A DNA stretch of 64,000 nucleotides from Ectobacillus polymachus (GTDB taxonomy: Bacteria; Bacillota; Bacilli; Bacillales; Bacillaceae_G): assembly GCF_048159605.1 (NCBI RefSeq), contig NZ_JBLREB010000003.1:62001-126000 (forward strand), given 5' to 3'. Both the position numbers and the translations under genes were made by a program. Under the pieces are notes generated by a model. The model was not told the DNA's origin and ran no database searches. It saw nothing but the letters and a program-made list of their open reading frames with translations. Within the stretch, counting starts at the first letter, position 1, and each line of letters begins with the position of its first letter. Below, in pieces: positions 17,139-26,245 of this stretch.

Positions 17139-18677
17139 GTGAATCTTGTTTATTCTCTAGGAAAAACGGCAAGAGAGAAAGGGAGTAAAACGGCGTTTGT
17201 TTTTGAAGATAAGGAAACATCCTATGCTGATTTATACGATGCGGTTACGAAATTTGCAAGTGGATTATTTGATCTTGGCATTCGTAAAGGTGATCACATT
17301 GCTTTGCTTGTTGGAAATTCCCCGTATTTTATCATTGGGAGCTACGGTGCTATGCTTGCTGGTGCAACTGTCATTCCAATTAATCCTTCTTATACTGTAG
17401 ACGAGCTTCAATATATTTTACAAAATGGGGATGTAAAAGCAATCATTGCTGTTGATTTACTGCTGCCAAAAATCCAAGAAATTGAACATCAATTGCCAGC
17501 ATTGGAATATATCATCGTATGTGCTACTTTATCTACAGAGCTACCATGTAACGAAAAAATGAAAACGTTTACAAGTTTAATAGCGGAAGGAAACCTAACT
17601 GTAAATATACCGAGTATTGATGATGATGATCCAGCGGTTATTTTGTATACATCTGGTACAACGGGAAAACCGAAGGGTGCTGTCCTTACCCATTATAATT
17701 TATATAGCAACGCCCGTGATATTGCAGCTTATTTGCAATTTAGCGAGCAGGAAAAGATAATCGCAGCCCTTCCAATGTTTCATGTTTTTTGCCTTACGGT
17801 TGTAGTAAATGCTCCAATTGTCAGCGGTGCAACGATTATAATCCTTCCGAAATTTAGTCCAAAGGATGTATTTCGTGTGGCAAGGCAATATAAGGCTAAC
17901 GTATTTGCTGGTGTCCCGACGATGTACAACTTCTTATATCAACTACGAAACGGTCATGAGGAGGATTTTCAACATATACGTCTTTGTATATCAGGAGGAG
18001 CTTCTTTGCCAGTTGCCCTTCTTGAAAATTTCGAGAAAACTTTTCATGTTCGAGTTTCTGAAGGATATGGTCTTTCGGAAGCTTCACCTGTTACATGCTT
18101 TAATCCGCTCGACCGTCCTCGAAAACCAGGATCCATTGGTACAAGTATTTGGAATGTAGAAAATAAGGTGGTTAACGAGCTAGGGGAAGAGGTGCCATTA
18201 GGAGAAGTGGGCGAGTTGATTGTTCGTGGTCCCAATGTAATGAAAGAATATTATAAAATGCCAGAAGAAACTGCTGCAACAATACGTGATGGTTGGCTGT
18301 ATACAGGCGATCTTGCGAGAATGGACGAGGAAGGCTATTTTTACATTGTAGATCGCAAAAAGGATTTAGTCCTTGTGGGAGGCTATAACGTATATCCGCG
18401 GGAAATTGAAGAGGTACTGTACAAGCATGAAGCTGTATCGGAAGCAATTGTAATAGGTGTACCAGATGAAAGCTATGGAGAAGTAGCAAAAGCCTACGTA
18501 GTAATGAATGAATGTTCAGCCAGTGAGGAGGAACTCATTCATTATTGCTCCGCCCATCTAGCTAAGTATAAAGTACCATCCTCGATTACATTTTTAGAAG
18601 AACTCCCTAAAAATACGACGGGGAAGATATTACGACGCGCGCTTCGAGAATCGTTGGCACATAATAAAAAAGGATAA
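17139..18677 (+). CDS. lcfB: Long-chain fatty acid--CoA ligase LcfB
   Basis: A 512-aa adenylate-forming enzyme that activates fatty acids to acyl-CoA for beta-oxidation. The AMP-binding P-loop YTSGTTGKPKGAVLTH is at about residues 169-184, the adenine motif GYGLSEASP near 309, the hinge DRKKDLVLVGGYNVYPREIE near 405 and the C-terminal catalytic lysine in PKNTTGKILRR near 498. The start is GTG at 17139, after GGGGGG; this gives the MNLVYSLGKTA N-terminus that aligns with LcfB. An earlier in-frame ATG at 17109 has no ribosome site. Confidence 0.93.
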   Translation: MNLVYSLGKTAREKGSKTAFVFEDKETSYADLYDAVTKFASGLFDLGIRKGDHIALLVGNSPYFIIGSYGAMLAGATVIPINPSYTVDELQYILQNGDVKAIIAVDLLLPKIQEIEHQLPALEYIIVCATLSTELPCNEKMKTFTSLIAEGNLTVNIPSIDDDDPAVILYTSGTTGKPKGAVLTHYNLYSNARDIAAYLQFSEQEKIIAALPMFHVFCLTVVVNAPIVSGATIIILPKFSPKDVFRVARQYKANVFAGVPTMYNFLYQLRNGHEEDFQHIRLCISGGASLPVALLENFEKTFHVRVSEGYGLSEASPVTCFNPLDRPRKPGSIGTSIWNVENKVVNELGEEVPLGEVGELIVRGPNVMKEYYKMPEETAATIRDGWLYTGDLARMDEEGYFYIVDRKKDLVLVGGYNVYPREIEEVLYKHEAVSEAIVIGVPDESYGEVAKAYVVMNECSASEEELIHYCSAHLAKYKVPSSITFLEELPKNTTGKILRRALRESLAHNKKG

Positions 18678-18686
18678 GCAGGTAAA

Positions 18687-18716
18687 AACTATCAGAAGGC
18701 TTTTCTTCTGATAGTT
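18687..18716 (+). terminator. Terminator of lcfB
   Basis: AACTATCAGAAG (18687-18698) and CTTCTGATAGTT (18705-18716) form a perfect 12-bp stem followed by TTTT. Confidence 0.9.
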
Positions 18717-18810
18717 TTTTACATTCTGCGAACGTTCTGTTCTAATTTAATGGACAGGGACCTAAAATAGTAATAATAGGGTATTGTTGGGACATCGAGG
18801 AGGGTAAGGC

Positions 18811-20070
18811 ATGAAGAAAGTTATAGGTTGGTCCTTGCTGTTTTATGTGGTGTTTGAGCTGTTTATGTATTGGTACTTATTTTACGGAACGAATGGAGCC
18901 ATTCCAGCGGGATTTAAGGGAACGAATGCAGATCCTGCAACATTCATGAATGCAAGAGAGCTTCTGCTTAGTCAGGAGTATTCGAGTATTAAATACTTCT
19001 TATATTTTGTATCGGCTCCATTAGAATGGATTTTTCTGTTGTTTATCCTTGTCATTGGTATTTCAAAACGATTTGAAGCATGGGCAAAACAAGCAACGAA
19101 AATCAAGATCTTACAGCTATTTCTATACTATTTTCAACTTTCTCTCCTAACGACATTGCTTGCTCTTCCACTGAAAGTAATCGGGTATGAGATATCGAAA
19201 TCCTATCATATTACGACACAGTCCATGGCTAGCTGGATAAGAGATCAAGTAATAGATTTTTGGATAAACTTCGCTCTTATGTTTGTTGTACTAGGTGTAC
19301 TTCTATGGCTTATCAAAAAAAGTGAAAAGCGCTGGTGGGTCTATGCATGGGCGCTCTCGATTCCCTTTACGATATTTCTAACGTTTATTCAGCCAGTCTT
19401 CATTGATCCACTTTATAATACATTTACTCCTTTACATAATAAAGAGCTAGAGCAGAAAATATTAACGATGGCTGCAAAGGCAAATATTCCTGCAAGCCGT
19501 GTGTATGAAGTGAATATGTCAGAGAAAACAAACTCTCTTAATGCCTATGTAACAGGGATCGGTAAAAATTCACGAATTGTTCTATGGGATACGACTTTGA
19601 AACAACTAAATGATAATGAAATCCTGTTTATTATGGCACATGAAATGGCCCATTACGTTAAAAAGCATATTTATTGGGGAGTCGCCGGATATATTGTCTT
19701 ATCATTTGTTGGTTTATATATGCTTAGCCGTATTCTCTCTTGGATGCTAAGGAAATGGAAGCATATTCTGCAAATTCCATCGTTAAGAAGTTTTTCGATT
19801 ATTCCACTTTTCTTTCTGATTTCATCTGTATTATCATTTGCAGTTAGCCCATTGACGAATTTCGTCTCGCGAGTCGAGGAGAGAGCTGCTGACACCTATG
19901 CAATGCAGATGACGCACGACAAAGTTGCTGCTGTTGCCACATTTCAAGATTTATCCAAAACGAGCTTAAGCCAAGTAAATCCGCCTCCTGTAGTGAAATT
20001 CTTTCTGTACACACATCCAACAATTTTTGAACGGATTGAATATTTAGACAATTATGATGTAGGGAAATAA
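18811..20070 (+). CDS. yhfN: M48-family zinc metalloprotease YhfN (Ste24-like)
   Basis: A 419-aa integral-membrane peptidase resembling eukaryotic CAAX protease Ste24. The zinc motif HEMAH (residue about 277) lies in IMAHEMAHYVKKH. The third ligand region VEERAADTYAMQMT is near 355. There are about six to seven hydrophobic helices, the first at 5-25. In B. subtilis yhfN sits between lcfB and aprE; here aceBA follows instead. The physiological substrate is unknown. Confidence 0.9.
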   Translation: MKKVIGWSLLFYVVFELFMYWYLFYGTNGAIPAGFKGTNADPATFMNARELLLSQEYSSIKYFLYFVSAPLEWIFLLFILVIGISKRFEAWAKQATKIKILQLFLYYFQLSLLTTLLALPLKVIGYEISKSYHITTQSMASWIRDQVIDFWINFALMFVVLGVLLWLIKKSEKRWWVYAWALSIPFTIFLTFIQPVFIDPLYNTFTPLHNKELEQKILTMAAKANIPASRVYEVNMSEKTNSLNAYVTGIGKNSRIVLWDTTLKQLNDNEILFIMAHEMAHYVKKHIYWGVAGYIVLSFVGLYMLSRILSWMLRKWKHILQIPSLRSFSIIPLFFLISSVLSFAVSPLTNFVSRVEERAADTYAMQMTHDKVAAVATFQDLSKTSLSQVNPPPVVKFFLYTHPTIFERIEYLDNYDVGK

Positions 20071-20084
20071 TATAAAAGTGATGT

Positions 20085-20109
20085 AAAACAGTGCATTTTG
20101 CACTGTTTT
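20085..20109 (+). terminator. Terminator of yhfN
   Basis: AAAACAGTGCA (20085-20095) pairs with TGCACTGTTTT (20099-20109), then TTTTTG. Confidence 0.85.
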
Positions 20110-20258
20110 TTTTGTTATTTTGTCAAATCATGTAAAAATATGTAGGATTCTTTTGTTAAAAAATTCAAAAAAAGACTTTATTTCTGTGATTGTTGTTATA
20201 TAATATAAACATAAATAACAAATGTGTTATAAAACAGGTGAAGTGGAGGAGAGTAAAG

Positions 20259-21848
20259 ATGGCAATAGAAACGTCAGGCGTAACGATTACAGGAAATCTT
20301 TCATTAGCATATTCTGAAATCGTAACTCCCGAAGCACTTAATTTTGTGAGAGCTTTACATGAGCGTTTTAACTCGCGTCGAAAAGATCTATTGCAAGCAA
20401 GAAAAGAAAAGCAAGAACGAATTAACAATGGTGAAACGCTTCGATTTTTGCCAGAAACAGAAAGTATTCGCAATAGTGAATGGACAATTGCTCCGATTCC
20501 AACGGATCTGCAAGATAGACGCGTAGAAATTACAGGACCTGTTGATAGAAAAATGGTTATAAATGCCTTGAATTCAGGTGCTAGTCTCTTTATGGCAGAC
20601 TTTGAAGATGCAAATTCTCCAACTTGGGAAAACAATATCGAAGGACATATTAACTTACGCGATGCAGTTAACGGAACGATTTCCTACACGAATCCAAATG
20701 GGAAAGAATATAAGTTAAATGAACAAACTGCTGTACTTAAGGTAAGACCGAGAGGCTGGCATTTGAATGAGAAGCATGTTCTCATCAATGGAGAAGAAAT
20801 TTCCGGCGGCTTGATGGACTTTGGACTTTTTGTTTTCCACAATGCGAAGACATTAATTGAAAAAGGAAGCGGTCCTTACTTTTACCTTCCAAAGCTGCAA
20901 TCTCATTTAGAAGCACGATTGTGGAATGATGTATTCACATTCTCCGAACAATATGTTGGCATTCCATATGGAACAATTAAAGCGACCGTGTTAATTGAAA
21001 CGATTCATGCAGCATTCGAAGTAGATGAAATCTTATATGAATTACGCGATCATTCTGCTGGACTGAATTGCGGACGCTGGGATTACATTTTTAGTTACAT
21101 TAAAACGTTCGCAAAACGTCCGGATGTTCTTCTTCCTGACCGTGCACAGATTACGATGACAGCGCCGTTTATGCGTGCTTACTGTCTACGCGTTATTCAA
21201 ACTTGTCATCGTCGCAATGCACCGGCAATCGGCGGAATGGCTGCACAAATTCCAGTTAAAAATAATCCACAAGCAAATGAAGATGCATTTGCAAAAGTAC
21301 GAGCTGATAAAGAAAGAGAAGCAAACGACGGTCATGATGGAACTTGGGTTGCTCATCCAGCGCTCGTTCCAGTTGCGAAGGAAGTTTTCGATCGTATTAT
21401 GAAAACTCCAAATCAGATTGATAGAAAACGAGAAGATGTTTCGGTTACAGAACAGGATTTACTAGAAGTACCAAAAGGAACAATAACTGAACAAGGATTG
21501 CGTACGAACATTAATGTTGGTATTCAATATATTGCATCTTGGCTTGGCGGAAGAGGGGCCGCTCCAATCCATAATCTTATGGAAGATGCTGCTACTGCAG
21601 AAATTTCACGTGCTCAAGTTTGGCAATGGATTCGCCATCCAGAAGGTAAATTAGAGGATGGAACGAAGATTACATTCGAACTAGTTGATACATTTCAAGG
21701 GGAAGAAATGGAAGCAATTCGAGTTGAAGTTGGGAATGAAGCGTTCGAGAATGGAAGATTTGAAGAAGCATCGAAACTATTTACTTCATTAATTGAAAAC
21801 AATGAGTTTACAGAATTCCTTACACTGCCTGGGTATGAAATGCTTTAA
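20259..21848 (+). CDS. aceB: Malate synthase A
   Basis: A 529-aa glyoxylate-shunt enzyme condensing glyoxylate with acetyl-CoA to malate. Family regions seen include FMADFEDANSPTWEN near 110, KVRPRGWHLNEKH near 158, TVLIETIHAAFE near 245 and AQITMTAPFMRAY near 300. The ATG at 20259 follows GTGGAGGAGAG; a longer frame to 20190 reads through the promoter region and lacks a ribosome site. The gene is 49 bases upstream of aceA. Position and pairing indicate an operon for growth on acetate or fatty acids. Confidence 0.95.
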   Translation: MAIETSGVTITGNLSLAYSEIVTPEALNFVRALHERFNSRRKDLLQARKEKQERINNGETLRFLPETESIRNSEWTIAPIPTDLQDRRVEITGPVDRKMVINALNSGASLFMADFEDANSPTWENNIEGHINLRDAVNGTISYTNPNGKEYKLNEQTAVLKVRPRGWHLNEKHVLINGEEISGGLMDFGLFVFHNAKTLIEKGSGPYFYLPKLQSHLEARLWNDVFTFSEQYVGIPYGTIKATVLIETIHAAFEVDEILYELRDHSAGLNCGRWDYIFSYIKTFAKRPDVLLPDRAQITMTAPFMRAYCLRVIQTCHRRNAPAIGGMAAQIPVKNNPQANEDAFAKVRADKEREANDGHDGTWVAHPALVPVAKEVFDRIMKTPNQIDRKREDVSVTEQDLLEVPKGTITEQGLRTNINVGIQYIASWLGGRGAAPIHNLMEDAATAEISRAQVWQWIRHPEGKLEDGTKITFELVDTFQGEEMEAIRVEVGNEAFENGRFEEASKLFTSLIENNEFTEFLTLPGYEML

Positions 21849-21897
21849 GAATAGGTAAAAATTTACGACTTATAAAACATTAAAGGGGATAAATAAC

Positions 21898-23175
21898 ATG
21901 ACAAATGAAAAAGCGAAACAATTACAAGAACAATGGGAATTAAACGAACGTTGGAATGGGGTAGAACGTCCATATTCAGCAGAAGATGTACTTCGTCTTC
22001 GCGGTTCAATTGACATCGAATACACACTTGCTAAGAGAGGAGCAGAAAAGCTATGGAATCTTCTTCATACTGAAGACTACATTAATGCATTAGGAGCTCT
22101 TACTGGTAACCAAGCAATGCAACAAGTAAAAGCTGGATTAAAAGCAATTTACTTGAGCGGATGGCAAGTAGCAGCAGATGCAAACCTTGCTGGTCAAATG
22201 TACCCTGACCAAAGCTTGTACCCTGCAAACAGTGTTCCTGCTGTTGTAAAACGTATTAACCAAACGCTTCAACGTGCTGACCAAATTCAACATATGGAAG
22301 GCAGCGGAGATGTTGATTATTTCGTACCAATCGTAGCTGATGCAGAGGCAGGCTTCGGTGGACAATTGAATGTGTTCGAATTAATGAAGGGCATGATTGA
22401 AGCTGGAGCAGCTGGTGTTCACTTCGAAGATCAACTTTCTTCTGAGAAAAAATGCGGTCACTTAGGCGGAAAAGTATTGCTACCAACACAAACGGCTGTT
22501 CGTAACCTAATTTCAGCTCGTCTTGCAGCTGACGTTATGGGAGTACCAACTATTATTGTTGGAAGAACAGATGCAGATGCTGCAAACCTAATTACAAGTG
22601 ATATCGACCCTACGGATCATCCGTTTATCACAGGCGAAAGAACAACAGAAGGATTCTACCGTACAAAAGCAGGTATCGACCAAGCAATCGCACGCGGATT
22701 ATCTTATGCTCCGTATGCAGATTTAATCTGGTGCGAAACTTCTGAACCAAACCTAGAAGATGCAAAGAAATTTGCTGATGCTATTCATGCTAAATATCCA
22801 AACAAAATGCTTGCATACAACTGCTCACCATCATTCAACTGGAAGCAAAAGCTTGACGATGAAACAATCGCAAACTTCCAAAAACAAATTGCATCATACG
22901 GCTACAAGTTCCAATTCGTAACACTTGCTGGATTCCATGCATTAAACTACAGCATGTTCGACTTAGCACGCGGCTACAAAGATCGTGGCATGGCTGCTTA
23001 TTCTGAATTGCAACAAAGAGAATTTGCTGCAGAAGAACACGGCTACTCTGCAACTCGTCATCAACGTGAAGTAGGAACTGGATACTTCGACCAAGTAGCA
23101 CAAGTTGTTACAGGTGGAACATCTTCTACAACAGCATTGACAGGTTCAACAGAAGAAGCACAATTTACAAAATAA
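21898..23175 (+). CDS. aceA: Isocitrate lyase
   Basis: A 425-aa enzyme cleaving isocitrate to succinate and glyoxylate. The catalytic signature KKCGH, with active Cys, is near residue 184, preceded by HFEDQLSSE; ADAEAGFGG near 143 and NCSPSFNWK near 305 are typical. The coding sequence is C-ending and strongly codon-biased compared with its neighbours (CTT, TAC, TTC), which suggests high expression. It follows aceB with an AAGGGGAT ribosome site. Confidence 0.96.
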   Translation: MTNEKAKQLQEQWELNERWNGVERPYSAEDVLRLRGSIDIEYTLAKRGAEKLWNLLHTEDYINALGALTGNQAMQQVKAGLKAIYLSGWQVAADANLAGQMYPDQSLYPANSVPAVVKRINQTLQRADQIQHMEGSGDVDYFVPIVADAEAGFGGQLNVFELMKGMIEAGAAGVHFEDQLSSEKKCGHLGGKVLLPTQTAVRNLISARLAADVMGVPTIIVGRTDADAANLITSDIDPTDHPFITGERTTEGFYRTKAGIDQAIARGLSYAPYADLIWCETSEPNLEDAKKFADAIHAKYPNKMLAYNCSPSFNWKQKLDDETIANFQKQIASYGYKFQFVTLAGFHALNYSMFDLARGYKDRGMAAYSELQQREFAAEEHGYSATRHQREVGTGYFDQVAQVVTGGTSSTTALTGSTEEAQFTK

Positions 23176-23191
23176 GAGAATATGAGAATAA

Positions 23192-23234
23192 AAGATGGAT
23201 GGGAGCGAGTTATAATCTTGCTCCCATCCATCTT
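23192..23234 (+). terminator. Terminator of aceBA
   Basis: A 15-bp perfect stem: AAGATGGATGGGAGC (23192-23206) with GCTCCCATCCATCTT (23220-23234), followed by TTC TTA. Confidence 0.9.
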
Positions 23235-23439
23235 TTCTTATGCGCATAATCTTTTGTAGTAAAATATTGGTAGGATTAGTGTTTATTTATATACATACTT
23301 TAGACGAGAAAGATCTGCATTTGTATTATGTTATAAAAATGTAAAAATATTGAAAATAACTATTCTTGATAGAATATAAAATAGTATAATCCAAATGTAA
23401 GATTTAATAGTAAATATTCTGTAAAAAGGAGTGAAAGGA

Positions 23440-24018
23440 TTGAAAGGAAATATGGAAAAGTTTTTGAAGGAGTATATTCTCAATCGAAGGACGATTGCCA
23501 TTCTTCCGCTAGTCGGTAAGGATGAACGTATTATTTCTCGTGTTATGGAGGAAGAAGATGAGTTTCTTGTATTAAAGAGGCCATTTGAAGTAATTGAACA
23601 GAGCTGCCGCTATTATGGTAGTAGTTTTTCTGGTAGAAAAGAAGGAACGAAGGAACTCATTGGCGTGACACACAAAGCCCCGATTTGTATCAGTCCTACT
23701 GATAATTTATATTTTTTCTCAACATTGTCATACACAAGGAAAGAATGTGCATGGTTATCCCACTTTCATATAACAGCAAGTAAACCTCTTCCACATAATA
23801 CCCTTCTTATTAAATTCAGTAATCATAAAATGATTAAAATGGAAATTTCAAAAGTCTCATTTGACAATCAGCTTCACCGAACTGCACAGCTTCGTTCAGC
23901 ATTCGAAGACCGCAAGGACAGACGGGAGGTAAAGTCATTTCAGTTTGCGAACCAGAATGAGCTATTTGAACACACATCGGAGCATGAAAAAATGTATGTT
24001 GCGGAGTGTGACGAATAG
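23440..24018 (+). CDS. comK: Competence transcription factor ComK
   Basis: A 192-aa minor-groove DNA-binding activator of late competence genes (com operons, recA and addAB in B. subtilis). Conserved ComK blocks are visible: EQSCRYYGSSFSGRKEGT (about 48-65), FFSTLSYTRKECAWLSHFHI (88-107) and SFDNQLHRTAQLRSAFEDR (137-155). The TTG start at 23440 lies eight bases after AAGGAG. GTG 23431 overlaps that site; ATG 23452 is also possible. The gene stands alone, with a terminator before yhjE. I found no clear AAAA-N5-TTTT box pair upstream. A truncated second copy seems to lie at 29.1 kb. Confidence 0.88.
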   Translation: MKGNMEKFLKEYILNRRTIAILPLVGKDERIISRVMEEEDEFLVLKRPFEVIEQSCRYYGSSFSGRKEGTKELIGVTHKAPICISPTDNLYFFSTLSYTRKECAWLSHFHITASKPLPHNTLLIKFSNHKMIKMEISKVSFDNQLHRTAQLRSAFEDRKDRREVKSFQFANQNELFEHTSEHEKMYVAECDE

Positions 24019-24036
24019 GATTTCTTGTTTTAAAGA

Positions 24037-24080
24037 GAGTGTTCCACTAAGCATTGTGTCTTTTTGGAACATTCTTTTTT
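24037..24080 (+). terminator. Terminator of comK
   Basis: GAGTGTTCC (24037-24045) pairs with GGAACATTC (24066-24074), one G-T pair, followed by six T. Confidence 0.7.
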
Positions 24081-24127
24081 ATGTAGTATTATGTATGTAA
24101 CCTGCATGAAGTACGGCTGGATCATGC

Positions 24128-24156
24128 TTAGAAAAACTCTCAAATGATGGTACAAT
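24128..24156 (+). promoter_or_regulatory. Putative yhjE promoter
   Basis: TTAGAA (24128-24133), 17-base spacer, TACAAT (24151-24156). The element is backed by an almost identical copy at 29373-29401, where 16 bases around the -10 (24142-24157 and 29387-29402) are the same. Confidence 0.5.
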
Positions 24157-24189
24157 AGATAAAAGCTGAATAAGGAGAATGTGAGTTGT

Positions 24190-24786
24190 ATGGATGTGGA
24201 ACTTTGGAAGGATACACTTTCTACCGAGAGTATACAACATATTTTCGAAACGTATCGTGAATGGATTCCGTTTTTTAGTATGGGATTGCCGTTTTTAGAA
24301 GCATTTTTACCGTTTTTACCGCTGCTTGCCTTTGTAATGGTAAATGCTGCGGTTCATGGGCTTTTCATTGGCTTTTTGTATTCATGGATTGGCTCTTGCA
24401 CGGGTGCCATGCTATTATTTCTACTCATTCGACACTTCGGACAACATCAATTTTTCGCATTTGTTCATCGACATCCCAAAATGCAAGCTGCTATGCATAC
24501 AATGAAAAGGAAAGGCTTTGCTCCGATGTTTATTTTTTATTGTATCCCCTTCTCTCCTTCAGCTTTATTAACCGTTGTAGCAGGACTTTCGATTATAAGT
24601 AAAAAACAATTTCTACTAGCACTGCTGCTTGGAAAAGCTGTCATGATATTTGGAATGAGTGTCATTGGTAATGATTGGGAAGCGTTTTTTCAAAAGCCAT
24701 TCAAAGCTTTACTTTTCTTAGCTATTATCGGTATATTGTGGCTTGCTGGAAAAAGGATAGAGGCAAAGATGGTTGTAGAAGAATAA
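24190..24786 (+). CDS. yhjE: TVP38/TMEM64-family membrane protein YhjE
   Basis: A 198-aa polytopic membrane protein of the DedA-related SNARE-associated/VTT family, with about five hydrophobic segments. The core motif FIFYCIPFSPSALLTVVAG (near residue 115) is typical of the family, members of which are linked to lipid scrambling and membrane homeostasis. Start choice is uncertain: ATG 24190 is 12 bases from AAGGAG, and GTG 24181 is only three bases from it. It lies between comK and sip as in B. subtilis and is 42 bases from the signal peptidase gene. Confidence 0.82.
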   Translation: MDVELWKDTLSTESIQHIFETYREWIPFFSMGLPFLEAFLPFLPLLAFVMVNAAVHGLFIGFLYSWIGSCTGAMLLFLLIRHFGQHQFFAFVHRHPKMQAAMHTMKRKGFAPMFIFYCIPFSPSALLTVVAGLSIISKKQFLLALLLGKAVMIFGMSVIGNDWEAFFQKPFKALLFLAIIGILWLAGKRIEAKMVVEE

Positions 24787-24828
24787 GCTCTTTAGGCTTG
24801 TTTGTAAATGGGATGAGGAGGAATCATT

Positions 24829-25371
24829 ATGAAGCGTGGTTATCTCTTTTGGGTTAAGACGATAGGAGTATCTATTATTTTAGCAGCATCCATTCGAACC
24901 TTTTTCTTCTCAACGTATGTAGTACAAGGGAAATCCATGATGCCAACTTTACAGGACGGAAATTTAATCGTTATCAATAAAGCACTTCATCAAGTTGGAG
25001 AGCTGCATCGTTTCGATGTGATTGTCTTTCATGCAAATCCGCAGGAAGACTATGTGAAACGTATTATTGGCTTACCGGGAGACCGTATTGAATATAAACA
25101 GGATAAACTTTATATAAATGGCGTGTACGTAGATGAACCGTTTTTACAATCTTATAAAAACCAACTTTCTGAAGGATTTCTTACGGAAGATTTCACACTA
25201 ACACAAGTAACAGGGAAAAAGGTAGTTCCGCAAGGTTGTGTGTTTGTCCTCGGTGATAATCGATTAGATAGTTGGGATAGTAGAAAATTTGGGTTCGTAG
25301 ATATTCATCAAATTGTTGGGAAAGTAGATTTACGCTACTGGCCAATTAATGAAGTACAAGTTCGGTTTTGA
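24829..25371 (+). CDS. sipV: Type I signal peptidase (SipV-like)
   Basis: A 180-aa membrane-anchored serine protease that removes Sec signal peptides. One N-terminal membrane helix (about 8-28) is followed by box B with nucleophile Ser36 in QGKSMMPTL, box D with general base Lys77 in DYVKRIIGLPGDRIEY, and box E GDNRLDSWDSRKFG near 143. Length and single anchor fit the prokaryotic-type SipV/SipW-like minor peptidases. The ATG follows GAGGAG. A 3' fragment of a second copy seems to lie just before addB. Confidence 0.9.
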   Translation: MKRGYLFWVKTIGVSIILAASIRTFFFSTYVVQGKSMMPTLQDGNLIVINKALHQVGELHRFDVIVFHANPQEDYVKRIIGLPGDRIEYKQDKLYINGVYVDEPFLQSYKNQLSEGFLTEDFTLTQVTGKKVVPQGCVFVLGDNRLDSWDSRKFGFVDIHQIVGKVDLRYWPINEVQVRF

Positions 25372-25410
25372 TTCAAAGCCATAATTGTAAAATTAAAATA
25401 AAGTTTGAGC

Positions 25411-25440
25411 AAAATCCTGTATTCATTCATACAGGATTTT
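25411..25440 (+). terminator. Terminator of yhjE-sip
   Basis: AAAATCCTGTAT (25411-25422) pairs perfectly with ATACAGGATTTT (25429-25440), 6-nt loop. Confidence 0.85.
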
Positions 25441-25495
25441 ACTTCGTGTTGGTATTGTAAACCTCCGTCAAGTTATACCATCTAAGGGTCTATTC

Positions 25496-25525
25496 TTGAA
25501 TAAGAGAAGATTATAATACTATAAT
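25496..25525 (+). promoter_or_regulatory. Putative promoter of the TetR gene
   Basis: TTGAAT (25496-25501), 18-base spacer, TATAAT (25520-25525), 36 bases upstream of the ATG. Confidence 0.45.
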
Positions 25526-25560
25526 ATAGGAAATAAATTTGAAGATGAAGGTGTGTAAAT

Positions 25561-26136
25561 ATGTCTAAAAAACAAGAAATCATCTCAATTGCCAGAGCGA
25601 TTATTTATTCTAAGGGTTATCAAGCAACATCTATAAGTGATATTCTTCTTGCTGCTAATATTGGAAAAGGTCAGTTTTATCATTATTTTTCCTCTAAATA
25701 CGATCTAGGTTTAGCCGTTGTAGAGAGTATAGTTCAAGAGTGGGATCAACAGTTAATTATCGGTATTTTTCAATCACCAATTGAACCTACAGCTAAATTA
25801 AACAAGATGCTTGATAGAACACTCAATTTTCATACTGAAATGGTAAATAAATCAGGTTGTCCTGTGGGTAATTTAGCTATTGAAATGAGTGAACATGATG
25901 AAACCTTTTGTTCGAAAATTCAATATATTTTTGAACGTTGGATTGGAGCTGTAGAAGAAACTTTAGATGAAATGGTCAAGCAAGGTCAATTAGATTCCAC
26001 AATCGATACAAAAAAAAGTGCCAGGGCAATGATAGCTATGATTGAAGGTGGAATTTTATTAATGAAAAACCAGAAAGACATCGATTATTTAATCAACGTC
26101 ATCGATGTAATTCGTAAGCAGTACAACCTTTCTTAA
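25561..26136 (+). CDS. TetR/AcrR-family regulator
   Basis: A 191-aa regulator. The HTH (about residues 5-48) contains ATSISDILLAANIGKGQFYHYF. The C-terminal half has SGCPVGNLAIEMSEHDETF, typical of the YxaF/LmrA-like branch, which responds to aromatic compounds and antibiotics. It is followed at 92 bases by a DsbA-like gene, and a palindrome of the type bound by this branch lies in that gap. It probably represses the DsbA-OsmC-MFS genes. Its ligand is unknown. The start is ATG at 25561 after GAAGGTG. Confidence 0.88.
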   Translation: MSKKQEIISIARAIIYSKGYQATSISDILLAANIGKGQFYHYFSSKYDLGLAVVESIVQEWDQQLIIGIFQSPIEPTAKLNKMLDRTLNFHTEMVNKSGCPVGNLAIEMSEHDETFCSKIQYIFERWIGAVEETLDEMVKQGQLDSTIDTKKSARAMIAMIEGGILLMKNQKDIDYLINVIDVIRKQYNLS

Positions 26137-26185
26137 TGGCATGTAATTTTTTACTTGCCAATTTTTTAATCGGTATGATAAACTA

Positions 26186-26215
26186 CTTTCTGTACCGACC
26201 GGTAGGTACAGAAAG
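26186..26215. promoter_or_regulatory. Operator palindrome in front of the DsbA-like gene
   Basis: An inverted repeat with perfect 11-base arms, CTTTCTGTACC (26186-26196) and GGTACAGAAAG (26205-26215), around the core GACCGGTA. The ACCGACCGGTAGGT centre is like operators of the LmrA/YxaF TetR branch. A possible -10 (TATGAT, 26174-26179) lies just upstream, so binding would block transcription. Confidence 0.75.
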
Positions 26216-26245
26216 AAAAAAATAAATATGTACGGAGGTGTTCGT

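Noticed and set aside
23240..23430. Possible ComK boxes upstream of comK
   Set aside because: I looked for paired AAAA-N5-TTTT motifs and did not find a convincing pair; the A/T-rich runs do not fit the spacing.
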